DNA of 64,000 nucleotides, from NCBI RefSeq assembly GCF_000333895.2, contig NZ_ANFM02000015.1, positions 1 to 64,000 of the forward strand. The letters are read 5' to 3'. The position numbers were made by a program, and so were the translations under genes. The notes beneath the pieces were generated by a model. The model was not told where the DNA came from. It made no database searches and was given only the letters and a program-made list of their open reading frames with translations. Positions 1 through 9,259 of this stretch are shown here, piece after piece (within the stretch, counting starts at the first letter, position 1; every line of letters starts with the position of its first letter). This DNA comes from Grimontia indica. GTDB lineage: Bacteria; Pseudomonadota; Gammaproteobacteria; Enterobacterales; Vibrionaceae.

Positions 1-84
1 GACTACACCTGCAAAGGAACGCCGCGATCACAACGCCAGTCAATCTCGCTGAATCCGGCATCTTCAGGCTATTTGGGTATATTT

Positions 85-118
85 AAAAAGAACCCCGCTT
101 TTAGCAGGGTTCTTTTTT
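85..118. terminator. Rho-independent terminator of the exporter operon
   Basis: An inverted repeat with arms AAAAAGAACCC and GGGTTCTTTTT is reinforced by an inner GCT/AGC pairing and flanked by T runs on both strands. It lies immediately after the stop codon of the minus-strand ABC-2 permease and probably also ends whatever plus-strand gene lies upstream of the window. The 84 bases before it are open in more than one frame, but I cannot assign them to a gene. Confidence 0.85.
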
Positions 119-1233
119 TATTGGGGTTGGTTTGCTGTACGCTTAGTTTTTGCCAGCAAGGCGATAGCGCCGAAAACTACAGTTAGTAGCCATAGTTGAG
201 AAAGGTGTCCTAGCTGACTCTGAATAGTCGCGCCCATTTGATTGAGCTGAATAGTCGCTTGAATAGCGGGTGTGGAAGGTACGATTTGCGCCAAAGAGTT
301 CAACCACACTGGCAGCTCACTGCTTGGCCAGACAAATCCCGATGTAAACAGCAGAGGCATCGAACTTAACAAGACCGTTAAGGTAATGATTTCCGGCCTT
401 GAAAGACACTTTCCAATCACCGTACCTAGGCCTATCGTCGCCAGCAAAAAAGGCATCATAATGATGATGAGATTTACAGGCTCAGCCAAACGATTAACCC
501 CGTTTATCTCAAGGCTTGCGCCCAGATAGTACATTGCCATTACACTGTAAATCGCAGTAAGAATGCAGGTTCGCACGATAAGATTTTTCGCCCCGTTATG
601 TGAGTTTACGCTGGCCAGCATGCCGGAAGCGATCAGCAAAGTTTGCTGCAAGATCAGGATAAACACGCCGGGAACAACATAATTCCCGTAGCCAGTCGTT
701 GGGTTATAAACTGGCACCATATTTAGTGAGAACGGAGTTACTTGCTTGGTGGCTGCTTCCATTGGCGTATCTTGCATCATGGCGCGCGTCGTTTTTACTG
801 ACGCGCCAAGTGTGTTGCCCGCATTGACGACACCTTCTGCGATAGTGCCGTAGGTCAGGAAGAAAGAAGCGTCTCCTCCAACGGAAATGACCGGGCTTTT
901 GCCCATCAATAGGTCGCGATAGAAGTGCTGCGGAACCACAACGACACCTTCGATATTACCACCGGCAATTTGAGCGCTGGTTTCCCTCTCTGTGCTCAAT
1001 CGCATCGCAACAGAAAGCTGTGGGGTGGCGTCCAACATTCTAACGATCGTGCGGCTTTCCTGACTGTTATCGTGATCGACTACCGCAACACGAAGTTCGC
1101 GCGGGAGTTGGTTTTCATACGGCAATGGGTAAAGCAGCGAATAGATAATGATGCCGCCAAACACGGTGAAAACCACTGCCGGATTGGTAAACAGCGCTTT
1201 CAGTTCTTGCTTAAACAACGCAGCCCAACTCAT
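118..1233 (-). CDS. ABC-2 type exporter permease (YbhS/YbhR/YhhJ-like)
   Basis: This 371-residue inner-membrane protein belongs to the ABC-2 permease family that works with HlyD-type adaptors to export drugs or other amphiphiles. It has one N-terminal membrane segment (about residues 20-40), a periplasmic domain of roughly 130 residues containing the family pattern of a short VVDHD motif followed by a VVVP segment, and five or so C-terminal hydrophobic segments between about 180 and 365. Its start overlaps the end of the upstream permease by 4 bases, so the two are translationally coupled and probably form a heterodimeric channel. It is the last gene of a four-gene operon. The usual ATP-binding subunit is absent from the operon. 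Family assignment is firm; substrate is unknown. Confidence 0.85.
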   Translation of the reverse strand: MSWAALFKQELKALFTNPAVVFTVFGGIIIYSLLYPLPYENQLPRELRVAVVDHDNSQESRTIVRMLDATPQLSVAMRLSTERETSAQIAGGNIEGVVVVPQHFYRDLLMGKSPVISVGGDASFFLTYGTIAEGVVNAGNTLGASVKTTRAMMQDTPMEAATKQVTPFSLNMVPVYNPTTGYGNYVVPGVFILILQQTLLIASGMLASVNSHNGAKNLIVRTCILTAIYSVMAMYYLGASLEINGVNRLAEPVNLIIIMMPFLLATIGLGTVIGKCLSRPEIITLTVLLSSMPLLFTSGFVWPSSELPVWLNSLAQIVPSTPAIQATIQLNQMGATIQSQLGHLSQLWLLTVVFGAIALLAKTKRTANQPQ

Positions 1234-2408
1234 ATGCCAGCCTCCTGAATTAGCGTCGCTGAGCGGCAGAGCCGCTTGAGTTTAGTGGCGACAAGTAGCC
1301 AAATCAGGCTGAAAGCTGCCAAAGCGAGAAGCATGGGCTGCATTTGTAGCAGGGTGGCGCCATAGTTGAACTGGCCAATTTGCACCGTGATGTAATGACT
1401 CACTGGTAACATTGCGCGCCAACACTGCGCCAGAAACGGCATGTCACTGGCTGGAAAGCTCACTCCCATAAACGCAAAGGCCGGCGCGGTAAAACCTGCG
1501 ACCAAACTCATCGCACGGGTTGCATCGCGTGTGCCTAAATACAGCAAGGAACCTACCGCGAGACCTGCTGACACCATCAAGCCTTGTGAGGCGAAAAGTA
1601 ACGTCCAGCTTCCGTTCATCGGCCAGCCCAACCCAAAGTGCATGGCGGTGGCGAAGACAACGCCCATCAGCCAGAGCGGAACAAGCAAGCCTACTACTTT
1701 TGCGATTAGCGCCGAGAACAAACCTTGCTTGAAGTGATTTTCCAGCCCTATGCGTTTGTCGGTCAGTGCCATGGAAAGCATGCCGCTCGCGACAATCACA
1801 ATTTGCCAAAGTGCGGGAATAATTGCGGAGACAAGAAACTGCGCGTAGTTAGTGCCGTTATTAAACAGCGGCACTAGTTGAAAACGGACAGGCACAGACT
1901 GTCCTGCTGCTTGTGAGGAAACCGTTGTGCCATGCAGCATTTTCCCTTTGGTTTCGACCATGGCTGCAAAGGTGCTTTGGCTTTGGGTAATCGCCGCATT
2001 CACCAGCTTACCAATCAGAATATATTGGCTGTTGTAGAAGGCCGTCACTTCTGGGCTTTCGCCGCGAAGAGTGGCTTTCTCAAAGTCCGAGGGAATGATG
2101 ACGGTAGCGTAAGTCTCCGCACTGTTCAGTGAAGCGGTAGCTTCTTGAACGCTGGAGAAACTCTGAGTTTCCAACGTAGGACTGGCGTCGTAGTAACGGG
2201 TGAGGCTCCGCGACATGGCACTATGGTCAAGATCGACCACGCCAATGGGCAAATTGCGACCTGTGCCTGATGAGAAAATCGCCCACACCAACAGAAACAA
2301 CGCCAGTGGTAACCAGCCCAGCAGCGTGGTTAGCCACTTATCTGATGAAGTTAATCGCCACTCATCTAGAAGCCGCGATGCAAACGAAGGTTTCTCCATG
2401 GTGATCAA
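1230..2408 (-). CDS. ABC-2 type exporter permease, second subunit
   Basis: This 392-residue protein has the same topology as its downstream neighbour: an N-terminal membrane segment near residues 27-48, a periplasmic domain carrying VVDLDHS and a later VIIPSDFE stretch, then a block of hydrophobic helices from about residue 190 to 380. The two permeases are clearly paralogous and most likely heterodimerise. The start overlaps the stop of the upstream HlyD-like gene by 4 bases. In the E. coli ybhGFSR arrangement the equivalent permeases are driven by a dedicated ATPase (YbhF); none is encoded here. Function as an efflux permease is inferred from family and context. Confidence 0.85.
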   Translation of the reverse strand: MITMEKPSFASRLLDEWRLTSSDKWLTTLLGWLPLALFLLVWAIFSSGTGRNLPIGVVDLDHSAMSRSLTRYYDASPTLETQSFSSVQEATASLNSAETYATVIIPSDFEKATLRGESPEVTAFYNSQYILIGKLVNAAITQSQSTFAAMVETKGKMLHGTTVSSQAAGQSVPVRFQLVPLFNNGTNYAQFLVSAIIPALWQIVIVASGMLSMALTDKRIGLENHFKQGLFSALIAKVVGLLVPLWLMGVVFATAMHFGLGWPMNGSWTLLFASQGLMVSAGLAVGSLLYLGTRDATRAMSLVAGFTAPAFAFMGVSFPASDMPFLAQCWRAMLPVSHYITVQIGQFNYGATLLQMQPMLLALAAFSLIWLLVATKLKRLCRSATLIQEAGI

Positions 2409-3394
2409 CCCTGAGTCTGCTCGGAAACCAGAATACTCATGCCTGCGCGCAGACCTTCAATAGGTGTTAAAGGGCGGGCTTCCACCTCAAAGGTACGCAT
2501 GTCATAGCCGTTCTGGCTATTGGTGGCACGCCAGGTCGCGAAATCCCCCAAAGGGGAAACATGGGTGACTTCAAACTCATAAGCCCGTTCTCCCAGAGAG
2601 GGAATGTTCGCCTCAAACTGAGCGCCTTTTGTAAATTGACGTAGTTTGTCTTCGCGAATATTGAAGACTGCCCAGGCATCTTTCATGTCGATGACAGTGA
2701 CAACCGGGAAACCTTGCGGTGCCAGCTCGCCAGGGTGAAGCAGGATTTGGCTGACTTCACCTTGATACCAGCTACGAATCTTGGTGTCTTTGGCATAGGC
2801 TTCCACTTCTGCAACTGCACCGGCTGCCATGCGAACTTTTTCCTGCGCTGCCCGTTTGGTTTCAGAGCGCGCACCGGCTTTCGTCAGTTCATACATTTGG
2901 AGCGCGGCATTTTCTGTGTATTTCGCCGCTTGCCACTGGGTGTAAGCCTCGTCGCGCTTTTGTTCGGCGGCAACACCTTCTTTGTAGAGCGCATCGACAC
3001 GCTTGTAGGTTTTGTCCGCCAGTTGTGCCGCAGCACGGGCCTTTTGCCATTGGTCGCGCGCAGCGCTGATTTCCTGCTCGCGAGCGCCGCTTTCAGCTTG
3101 TTCTGCCATGGCGTCTGCTGCTTGTTGTCCGGCTTTCGCTTGCTCCAGCTTGGCATCCAACTCTGGGCTGAAAAGGGTGAAAATTAAATCGCCCTTATTC
3201 ACGGTTTCACCTTTACGCACCAACACATTATCAATACGGCCAGCGACCTTCGATGAAATGCTGTATTGCTGCGCTTCAATCTGACCTTGAAAACGCTCAG
3301 GCACGGGTTGATAAGCTTGGTAAAAGCTGTAGCCAATCCAACCAATAACGGCAGCAGCAGGCAAGGCCAGCGCAATAGATTTCAATTTGCTCAT
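2405..3394 (-). CDS. HlyD/EmrA-family periplasmic adaptor protein
   Basis: This 329-residue membrane-fusion protein would bridge the inner-membrane permeases to the TolC-like channel encoded just upstream. It has one N-terminal anchor (about residues 7-26), a split biotinyl-lipoyl-like domain (first half about 40-85 with SSKVAGRIDNVLVRKGETV, second half about 205-240), and between them a long Ala/Glu/Lys-rich helical hairpin (about 85-200). The C-terminal beta domain runs from about 240 to the end. Six bases separate it from the TolC-like gene and it overlaps the next permease by 4, indicating one transcript. YbhG is the closest type I recognise; the substrate cannot be told. Confidence 0.88.
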   Translation of the reverse strand: MSKLKSIALALPAAAVIGWIGYSFYQAYQPVPERFQGQIEAQQYSISSKVAGRIDNVLVRKGETVNKGDLIFTLFSPELDAKLEQAKAGQQAADAMAEQAESGAREQEISAARDQWQKARAAAQLADKTYKRVDALYKEGVAAEQKRDEAYTQWQAAKYTENAALQMYELTKAGARSETKRAAQEKVRMAAGAVAEVEAYAKDTKIRSWYQGEVSQILLHPGELAPQGFPVVTVIDMKDAWAVFNIREDKLRQFTKGAQFEANIPSLGERAYEFEVTHVSPLGDFATWRATNSQNGYDMRTFEVEARPLTPIEGLRAGMSILVSEQTQG

Positions 3395-3400
3395 TGTGAT

Positions 3401-4834
3401 TTATCCCTTTATTGGTTGGGTTGATTGGAGTGATGCCGCCTGAAATTCTGGGAAACGATTCATCTCGCCGCTAACAGCGAGTAGACGGGAAAGCGACAGC
3501 ACGTATTGGTATGACGCTGCAAGCTGCTGGGTTTTGATGCTGGCGAGATAAAGCTCAGCATCGACGACATCGAGTGAAGTGGAAAGCCCCTGTGCGAAGG
3601 CTTTTTCACGCAAGCGAAGGTTTTCTTGTGCAAGGGAAATGCTTGAAGCCAAACCTTGGTACTCTTCCAGTGCTTGTCCTGCTTCTCGCCATGTTTTCTC
3701 AACCAGCAGTGAAAGGTCTTGTTCCGCTTGGGCGCGAAGGTGCTGAACCTGAAGTGCGGTGCTGTGAGCGGCTTTCACTTTGTCTGAACGGCCACCATTG
3801 TCAATAAGGGGAATGCTTACGCCCACGCCAACTGCCCAGTCAGGTGCCAATTCAGCGGTCAAGGAATCACCTTCATAGAGGTTGTAGTTACCGTAAAGAT
3901 AAACCTGCGGGTAGTACTTGCCTTTCTCTAGGTTAACCAAGCCATCAGCTTGTTCGCGTTTGGCGTCCAACACTTTCAGGCCGGGATAATCCGCCAGTGT
4001 TTTTTGCATGAATGGCGCCATCGCAGGGGCGTGTTTCTGAGTAAATAGGGCACTGGATGGCGTCACCGGTGCATCGCTTTTCACCAGTGTTTGCAGCGCA
4101 GCTTGCGCGATTTCCAGGTCGCGTTCGGCTTTACGGCGTTCGGTCTTGGCTTTGTCGTAAGAGACTTCCGCTTGCAAGCGTTCAACGCGCGCGATTTGCC
4201 CCTGTTCTTCCAGCTTTTTCGCGTGGTCGAGGTGTTTTTCGAGCCCTTGCTCCACCTCTATGCGAGTGTTCAATACCTGCTCTGCAAGCACGGTCGCAAA
4301 ATAGACTTTCGTTAGATCTTCAAACTTCGCCTGTTGAGCCATTTGCATCAAGAAGCTGGCTTCGTCGCGCTGGGCGTTGGCAATGTCTTCCGTTGCAAGA
4401 ATACGGCCGCCGGTAAAGATCGGCCAGATAGCGCGGATCGAACTGGTGTAGATATCGCGGTCGGCCAACGTGGTGGTCAGCAGGTTATCGAGGTTCCCCA
4501 TCAGCGGAGCTAATTGAGGAACGGAACCAGCCAATTGGCCTAATGCATCGCCACCATTCATATGGTGAGCTAGCTGAGACGGTTTGAGTTCAACGTCCTG
4601 GTCCAAGCGCGTGTAGTTACCACTAAGTGAAATCGCAGGAAGGTGATGTGCCGATGCGGCGTTTCGCATGTGTTCGGCGCGCTGAACGTTAGCGCGTTCA
4701 GCGGCTATCGCATCATTTCGGGTCAGGACTGATTGCCATGCCTGCTCAAAGGTCATGGGCTCAGCGTTGCTCACACTGGGCAAAAGCATCAATGCAATGA
4801 TCAAACGGACAAGGAGGGGTTTTCTGGCAAGCAT
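3401..4834 (-). CDS. TolC-family outer-membrane efflux protein
   Basis: This 477-residue protein begins with a signal peptide (hydrophobic core about residues 8-20, likely cleaved after SNA near 24) and continues as two OEP repeats of long amphipathic helices with short strands, the layout of TolC-like trimeric channels. The segment around residues 330-350, with GVGVSIPLIDNGGR, is the typical second-repeat strand followed by helix. It is the first gene of the exporter operon, so the operon supplies outer-membrane channel, adaptor and permeases but no ATPase. A strong palindrome 30 bases upstream of the start probably controls it. Confidence 0.88.
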   Translation of the reverse strand: MLARKPLLVRLIIALMLLPSVSNAEPMTFEQAWQSVLTRNDAIAAERANVQRAEHMRNAASAHHLPAISLSGNYTRLDQDVELKPSQLAHHMNGGDALGQLAGSVPQLAPLMGNLDNLLTTTLADRDIYTSSIRAIWPIFTGGRILATEDIANAQRDEASFLMQMAQQAKFEDLTKVYFATVLAEQVLNTRIEVEQGLEKHLDHAKKLEEQGQIARVERLQAEVSYDKAKTERRKAERDLEIAQAALQTLVKSDAPVTPSSALFTQKHAPAMAPFMQKTLADYPGLKVLDAKREQADGLVNLEKGKYYPQVYLYGNYNLYEGDSLTAELAPDWAVGVGVSIPLIDNGGRSDKVKAAHSTALQVQHLRAQAEQDLSLLVEKTWREAGQALEEYQGLASSISLAQENLRLREKAFAQGLSTSLDVVDAELYLASIKTQQLAASYQYVLSLSRLLAVSGEMNRFPEFQAASLQSTQPIKG

Positions 4835-4864
4835 AATGGTTTCCGCATGAGGAAGTTGCGAACA

Positions 4865-4886
4865 TATTAGAGCTATTACTCTAATA
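4865..4886 (-). promoter_or_regulatory. Palindromic operator before the exporter operon
   Basis: Two perfect 8-base arms, TATTAGAG and CTCTAATA, are separated by 6 bases and lie 31 bases upstream of the TolC-like start codon. The TAG-spacer-CTA core resembles MarR- or TetR-type efflux operators. No such regulator is encoded within the window next to it, so the cognate protein is unknown. Confidence 0.6.
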
Positions 4887-5470
4887 AATCCAGAGGAAGC
4901 TCAATAGACTCTGGTTTCGCAATGAGAAGTCGCCGGCGACGTACAAAACGGATTTCGGACCTCTCAGACGGGTAGAAACGTGGCGAGTCGTTATAGAAAT
5001 GTGGGCTGTGGGTATATGCATTGTGTTGTTATGACAGAATTTTCTTTTTTGTGAATGAAACATCAATCAGAAATTTGTTGAAATTCGAGTGGGAAAATTG
5101 TTTATGAAACCCTAATAAATGAAGTTGAAAATTCTGATAGGTAATGAAAGCGTTTTCATGGGGTGTAATGCTGTTATCTAACTAATAAAAAAAGAAAAAA
5201 TGCATCCATGCTAATCGAGTATTTGATCAATTTGAGTTTGAGCGAGAATTATTAAAAGAATAATAATCTAGTTTTACGCTTATGGGTTGGAGGTATTCAC
5301 TATATGAATGGATAATGCTTGGTGTGATGATTTGAAGGCAATTTCATTTCTCATGATAATTCAATCAATGCAACGATTGTTTTATTATTGATACACAATG
5401 TTCGTGTTGCTCCATGGCAGAATACATCTAGGGTTGCGGCAAATCGGTAACCTTTTTTGGGGAGGAAGCC
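4887..5470. other. Long AT-rich intergenic region
   Basis: Together with the operator this 0.6 kb stretch separates the divergent exporter operon and diguanylate cyclase gene. It is AT-rich and holds only short, poorly coding open frames. I see no RNA gene or repeat. The diguanylate cyclase has a good ribosome-binding site (GGGGAGGAAG) just before 5471, so its promoter should lie in the distal half. Confidence 0.5.
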
Positions 5471-7006
5471 ATGGCCAAACTTTCACCGGTTATTTCACAG
5501 ATTTCTGGGCAGTATCAGCGTTATCTTTTTATCCTGTTTTGTATGGTGATGTTCTCTGAAGTCGCGCGCGCAAAACAGTTGACCGACCAACAAAAACTCC
5601 AAGTTCGTGCTTTAGGCCATGTTTCCATGTGTGTGGAACCGAACTGGTTACCCTTTGAAGCAATAAATAATGACGGAGAATACGTCGGCGTTTTGGCAGA
5701 CTATGCCGAGTTAATCAGCCTAAAACTTGGTCTTCCTTTCGTTCTTCACCCCACAGCGTCTTATTACGAAAGCCTGCAAGCCTTAAAAGCAGGTGTCTGT
5801 GATTTCATTGTTGCAGACGTAGCGACCGAACAAAAACTTCAAGATTATTTAGCCACCGAACCTTATTTTATTTCACATCGTGCGTTGGCAACGCATGTCG
5901 ACGCTCCCTTTGTTGATGACTTGGTCAACCTTGGTGACGAAACAATCGGCGTACTGGCTAACTCGCCTGCAGCCGAAGTGATCCCAAAGCTTTATCCGCA
6001 CTTAACCGTCCAGACATTTGAAAGCACAGAGGAAGGATTAAAGAAAGTAGAATCCAGAGAGCTGTTTGGATTTGTTTCTGTGCTGGGGTCATTGGTGTAT
6101 GTGATTCAGGATCATCACATCACCAATGTGAAAATCGGTGGTGTGTTGCCATCCAACGCCAAGCTCTCGATGTTGGTGAACAAAAACAGACCAGAACTGG
6201 TAGGCCTATTCAACATCGCCATCAATGATATTTCTCCGCTAGAACGAAAAGAGATTTTTGAACGCTGGTTCCCTGTTCGCTATGAAACAGGGATAGATTG
6301 GGGATTGTTCTGGTCAGTGATTTTCGCCATTTTCATCTGCTCTGCCACTACGATAGGCCTTTTCTATTACTGGAACCTTCGCTTGAAGCAAGAAATCCGA
6401 CGACGCTTGGAAGCCGAGGAGAAAATTACCGAACTGGCAATGACCGACCCTCTAACCAAGCTGGCTAACCGCATTCGGTTTAGTGATGACTTAAAGCTGG
6501 CTTTGCATGCAGCAAGTTTGAAGGGACGTCATGTTGCCCTGGCCATCTTGGATTTGGACGACTTCAAACCCGTCAACGATTTGCACGGACACCCGATCGG
6601 TGATGAATGTTTGAGAATCGTCGCTGGGCGGCTGCTTAAACAATGCCGGGAGCAAGACACGGTTGCGAGGTTGGGTGGAGACGAGTTCGCTATTATCTAT
6701 AACGGACCCGAAAGCCGGGATATGTTGCCGGATATCGCCCAACGCTTAATCGAAGCAGTGGGTAAACCCATTTATGTGGATGATATTGAGATTCAGGTGG
6801 GGCTTTCCATCGGGTTTGCCGTATTCCCAGACCACAGTATAGATAGCGATGGCTTGGTTCGTCTTGCTGATGAAGCCTTGTATGAAGCAAAAGATATGGG
6901 TAAGAACAAATTCAGAATCTTCGAGCCTGACTCTGTAAAAAAGTCTGAACGGGCTTTGGGCTTTGAACGAAAAACAGTCGTTTCTGAGATAGAAACATTT
7001 AGATGA
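5471..7006 (+). CDS. Diguanylate cyclase with periplasmic solute-binding sensor domain
   Basis: This 511-residue protein makes cyclic di-GMP in response to a periplasmic ligand. A signal sequence or anchor occupies about residues 17-35, followed by a bacterial family 3 solute-binding domain (about 45-270; note VEPNWLPFEAIN, typical of amino-acid-sensing domains), a membrane segment near 275-297, a short linker and a GGDEF domain from about 324 to 490. The catalytic GGDEF signature is intact at residues 402-406, and the inhibitory RxxD site (REQD, 393-396) is present at the usual 5-residue distance, so it should be active and product-inhibited. It is monocistronic and followed by a terminator. 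The ligand is not deducible. Confidence 0.9.
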   Translation: MAKLSPVISQISGQYQRYLFILFCMVMFSEVARAKQLTDQQKLQVRALGHVSMCVEPNWLPFEAINNDGEYVGVLADYAELISLKLGLPFVLHPTASYYESLQALKAGVCDFIVADVATEQKLQDYLATEPYFISHRALATHVDAPFVDDLVNLGDETIGVLANSPAAEVIPKLYPHLTVQTFESTEEGLKKVESRELFGFVSVLGSLVYVIQDHHITNVKIGGVLPSNAKLSMLVNKNRPELVGLFNIAINDISPLERKEIFERWFPVRYETGIDWGLFWSVIFAIFICSATTIGLFYYWNLRLKQEIRRRLEAEEKITELAMTDPLTKLANRIRFSDDLKLALHAASLKGRHVALAILDLDDFKPVNDLHGHPIGDECLRIVAGRLLKQCREQDTVARLGGDEFAIIYNGPESRDMLPDIAQRLIEAVGKPIYVDDIEIQVGLSIGFAVFPDHSIDSDGLVRLADEALYEAKDMGKNKFRIFEPDSVKKSERALGFERKTVVSEIETFR

Positions 7007-7010
7007 AAGA

Positions 7011-7033
7011 AAAGGGCACAAATTGTGCCCTTT
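7011..7033. terminator. Bidirectional terminator between convergent genes
   Basis: Perfect arms AAAGGGCACAA and TTGTGCCCTTT lie between the stop codons of the diguanylate cyclase and the convergent BCCT gene and can serve both. Confidence 0.8.
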
Positions 7034-7052
7034 ATCATGCCATGTTGGCGGT

Positions 7053-8969
7053 TTACGCCATTTGCTCTTCCGCTTCTTGCTCTAAACGCTTCTTCTCACG
7101 CATCAGTTCATTGAACTCGATACGTGCTTGTTGCGCTGCTTCAGAAGCCTGAAGCTTATGTTCTTTGGCGGCCATGGCTTCGTCAGTCAGGCGTTGGATT
7201 TCATCCAGCTGCTCTTGAGGAGCATCGCCCAATTCCATGCCAGTTTCGCCTCGCGACAACGCTTCTGCGCGGATGTTTTTCTTGAGGTCCCAGATAGCAT
7301 CCAACTTCTCACGCTCTTCGTTTGCCGCTGTGATCGCTTCGTCTTTCAGTCGTTCAAACTTTGCCATAGCCATACCTTCACGAGACCAAGGGTCAACCTC
7401 CGGAAACTCTTCGATGTTGATGGTTGGGTCTTCGTAGCCTTCCTGATGTGAAAGGTCGAGCGTTGCTGCTTTCACACCCGAGATCATCAGCATGACCGCA
7501 ATCACCAGCAGAGGTAAGCCGCCGACGATTGCCGCCGTTTGTAGCGTTGCCAGACCACCCATAAACATCAGGATAGAAGGCATCACAGACAGGGTGAATG
7601 CCCAGAACAGACGGTTCCAGCGCAGCGGGTCTTCAGTCACGTTATTCTGTACTACAGAAGCCAGAATGAACGAGATGGAATCGAACGTGGTCGCGGTGAA
7701 AATGATACATAGAATCGTGAACACAGCGATAACCACAGTGCTCATAGGCAGCTGCTCAAGGATTGAGAAAATCGCCGTTGTCGCGCCTTTCTCATTCAGG
7801 ATAGAAACAACATCCAATTGACCTGACAGTTGCAGCGACAGACCAAAGTTACCCAGGATCATGAAGTACAGCGCACAGCCCAGCGAGCCGAAGAAGATGG
7901 AGCCTGAGACCATCTGCTTGATAGTACGGCCACGCGAAATACGCGCCACAAACAGACCCATACTTGGCGCGAATACCAGCCACCATGCCCAGTAGAAAAT
8001 AGTCCAATCTTGCGGGAAGTGGGTGTCTTCAAACGTGCCGTAGCCACCAAACGGTTCTGCCCAGGTTGCCATGACGAAGAAGTTCGACAGCATACGACCG
8101 ATGGAGTCCAAACCGGTTTCCAGCATGAACAGCGTTGGGCCAGCAAACAGTACAAATGCCAGCAGACCGAGTGCACCCCAAAAGTTAATGTTACTCAGAA
8201 CCTTGATGCCCTCATCCATACCTTTGTAAGACGAGTAGGCGAACAGCGCGGTACAAAGCAGCAGAACACCGATTTGAGTCACTGTGGTAGAAGGAATGCC
8301 AAACAGGTAGCTGATACCTTCGTTGATCAATGGTGCGGCCAGACCTAATGTGGTTGCAGCACCACCCAGAAGACCAAAGATGAAGAGTACATCAATGAAC
8401 TTGCCCAGCTTACCGTGGCTGCGTGCTTCTCCAATCACTGGCATCAGCGCCGCAGATACTTTCAGTACAGGCTGTTTACGAACGTAGAAGAAGTAAGCAA
8501 TTGGAATAGCGGGGATCAGGTAAATAGACCAAGCAATTGGCCCCCAGTGGAAAATACCGTAGGTCGCCGCCCAACGAACGGCTTCTTCACTGCCAGCCTG
8601 CAGTTGGAAAGGAGGGTTTTGATAGTAGTAAGCCCACTCGATAGTGCCCCAGTAAAGAATACTGGCACCGATACCGCCACAGAAAAGCATCGCAGCCCAA
8701 GAGCCGGTTGCAAACTCTGGTTTCTCGTCTGCGTCACCAAGTTTGATTTGTCCGATATCGCTGAAAACGATGTAAGCCATAAAAAAGAAGGCAGCGATAC
8801 CAAGAGCCAGGTACATAAAGCCCAGCTTGTCTGTCATAAAGGTTTTTGCAATCGCAATCCACTCTGCGCCTTGGTCAGGCCAAACCAGCAATGGAACGAT
8901 GACAGAAAACAGCAGCCCCAACGCACCGAAGAAAGTCGGCTTGTCGATGAGCTCAAAGTGTTTTTTCAT
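7053..8969 (-). CDS. BCCT-family betaine/choline/carnitine transporter with long C-terminal tail
   Basis: This 638-residue carrier has the twelve hydrophobic segments of the BCCT family between about residues 12 and 500. The segment near 95-115 carries GIGASILYWGTIEW, the glycine-rich TM3 signature with the conserved Trp, and FYWAWWLVFAPSMG near 315-330 is the TM8 aromatic box of the substrate site. Substrates of the family are quaternary ammonium compounds used as osmoprotectants or nutrients. Unlike typical 500-540 residue members it ends in about 120 charged residues, very rich in Glu, Lys and Ala and predicted helical, which could act as a cytoplasmic sensor as in BetP. It is transcribed alone and is not part of the bet operon at 18.8 kb. 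Confidence 0.9.
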   Translation of the reverse strand: MKKHFELIDKPTFFGALGLLFSVIVPLLVWPDQGAEWIAIAKTFMTDKLGFMYLALGIAAFFFMAYIVFSDIGQIKLGDADEKPEFATGSWAAMLFCGGIGASILYWGTIEWAYYYQNPPFQLQAGSEEAVRWAATYGIFHWGPIAWSIYLIPAIPIAYFFYVRKQPVLKVSAALMPVIGEARSHGKLGKFIDVLFIFGLLGGAATTLGLAAPLINEGISYLFGIPSTTVTQIGVLLLCTALFAYSSYKGMDEGIKVLSNINFWGALGLLAFVLFAGPTLFMLETGLDSIGRMLSNFFVMATWAEPFGGYGTFEDTHFPQDWTIFYWAWWLVFAPSMGLFVARISRGRTIKQMVSGSIFFGSLGCALYFMILGNFGLSLQLSGQLDVVSILNEKGATTAIFSILEQLPMSTVVIAVFTILCIIFTATTFDSISFILASVVQNNVTEDPLRWNRLFWAFTLSVMPSILMFMGGLATLQTAAIVGGLPLLVIAVMLMISGVKAATLDLSHQEGYEDPTINIEEFPEVDPWSREGMAMAKFERLKDEAITAANEEREKLDAIWDLKKNIRAEALSRGETGMELGDAPQEQLDEIQRLTDEAMAAKEHKLQASEAAQQARIEFNELMREKKRLEQEAEEQMA

Positions 8970-9196
8970 AAAATAAACTTCCAGTTCACAGTGTTGTATC
9001 TAGAAATTCTCATGATGAATGCAATCCATATCAATTCAGCTATTGGATGCTGAAGATAAAAAGGATTGATGAAATTCACTGCGTGAATGGAATGACGAGT
9101 GGTTCTTGTGTTGGGTGAATTTTGCTTTCCGAAAGAAGGAGTGGGGTTAACAATTTGGTGATAGCTTGCACGATGAGAGGAATTATTCTTTTACAA

Positions 9197-9240
9197 AATA
9201 GAGACCGCTCATCAATCTAAAAGTGTGAGCGATCTCAAAA
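9197..9240 (-). terminator. Terminator downstream of ribB
   Basis: Arms GAGACCGCTCA and TGAGCGATCTC pair over 11 positions with one wobble. Read on the minus strand the hairpin follows the ribB stop codon and is followed by TATTTTG. The remaining bases between 8970 and 9196 hold no gene I can see. Confidence 0.65.
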
Positions 9241-9259
9241 TTGCTTATCGTTCGAAAGA

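Noticed and set aside
1-84. Open frames before the first terminator, possibly the 3' end of a plus-strand gene
   Set aside because: Three frames are open or end here and none gives a recognisable C terminus in so few codons.
8415-9053. 212-residue plus-strand frame opposite the BCCT gene
   Set aside because: Antisense to a clear transporter gene and without protein-like features.
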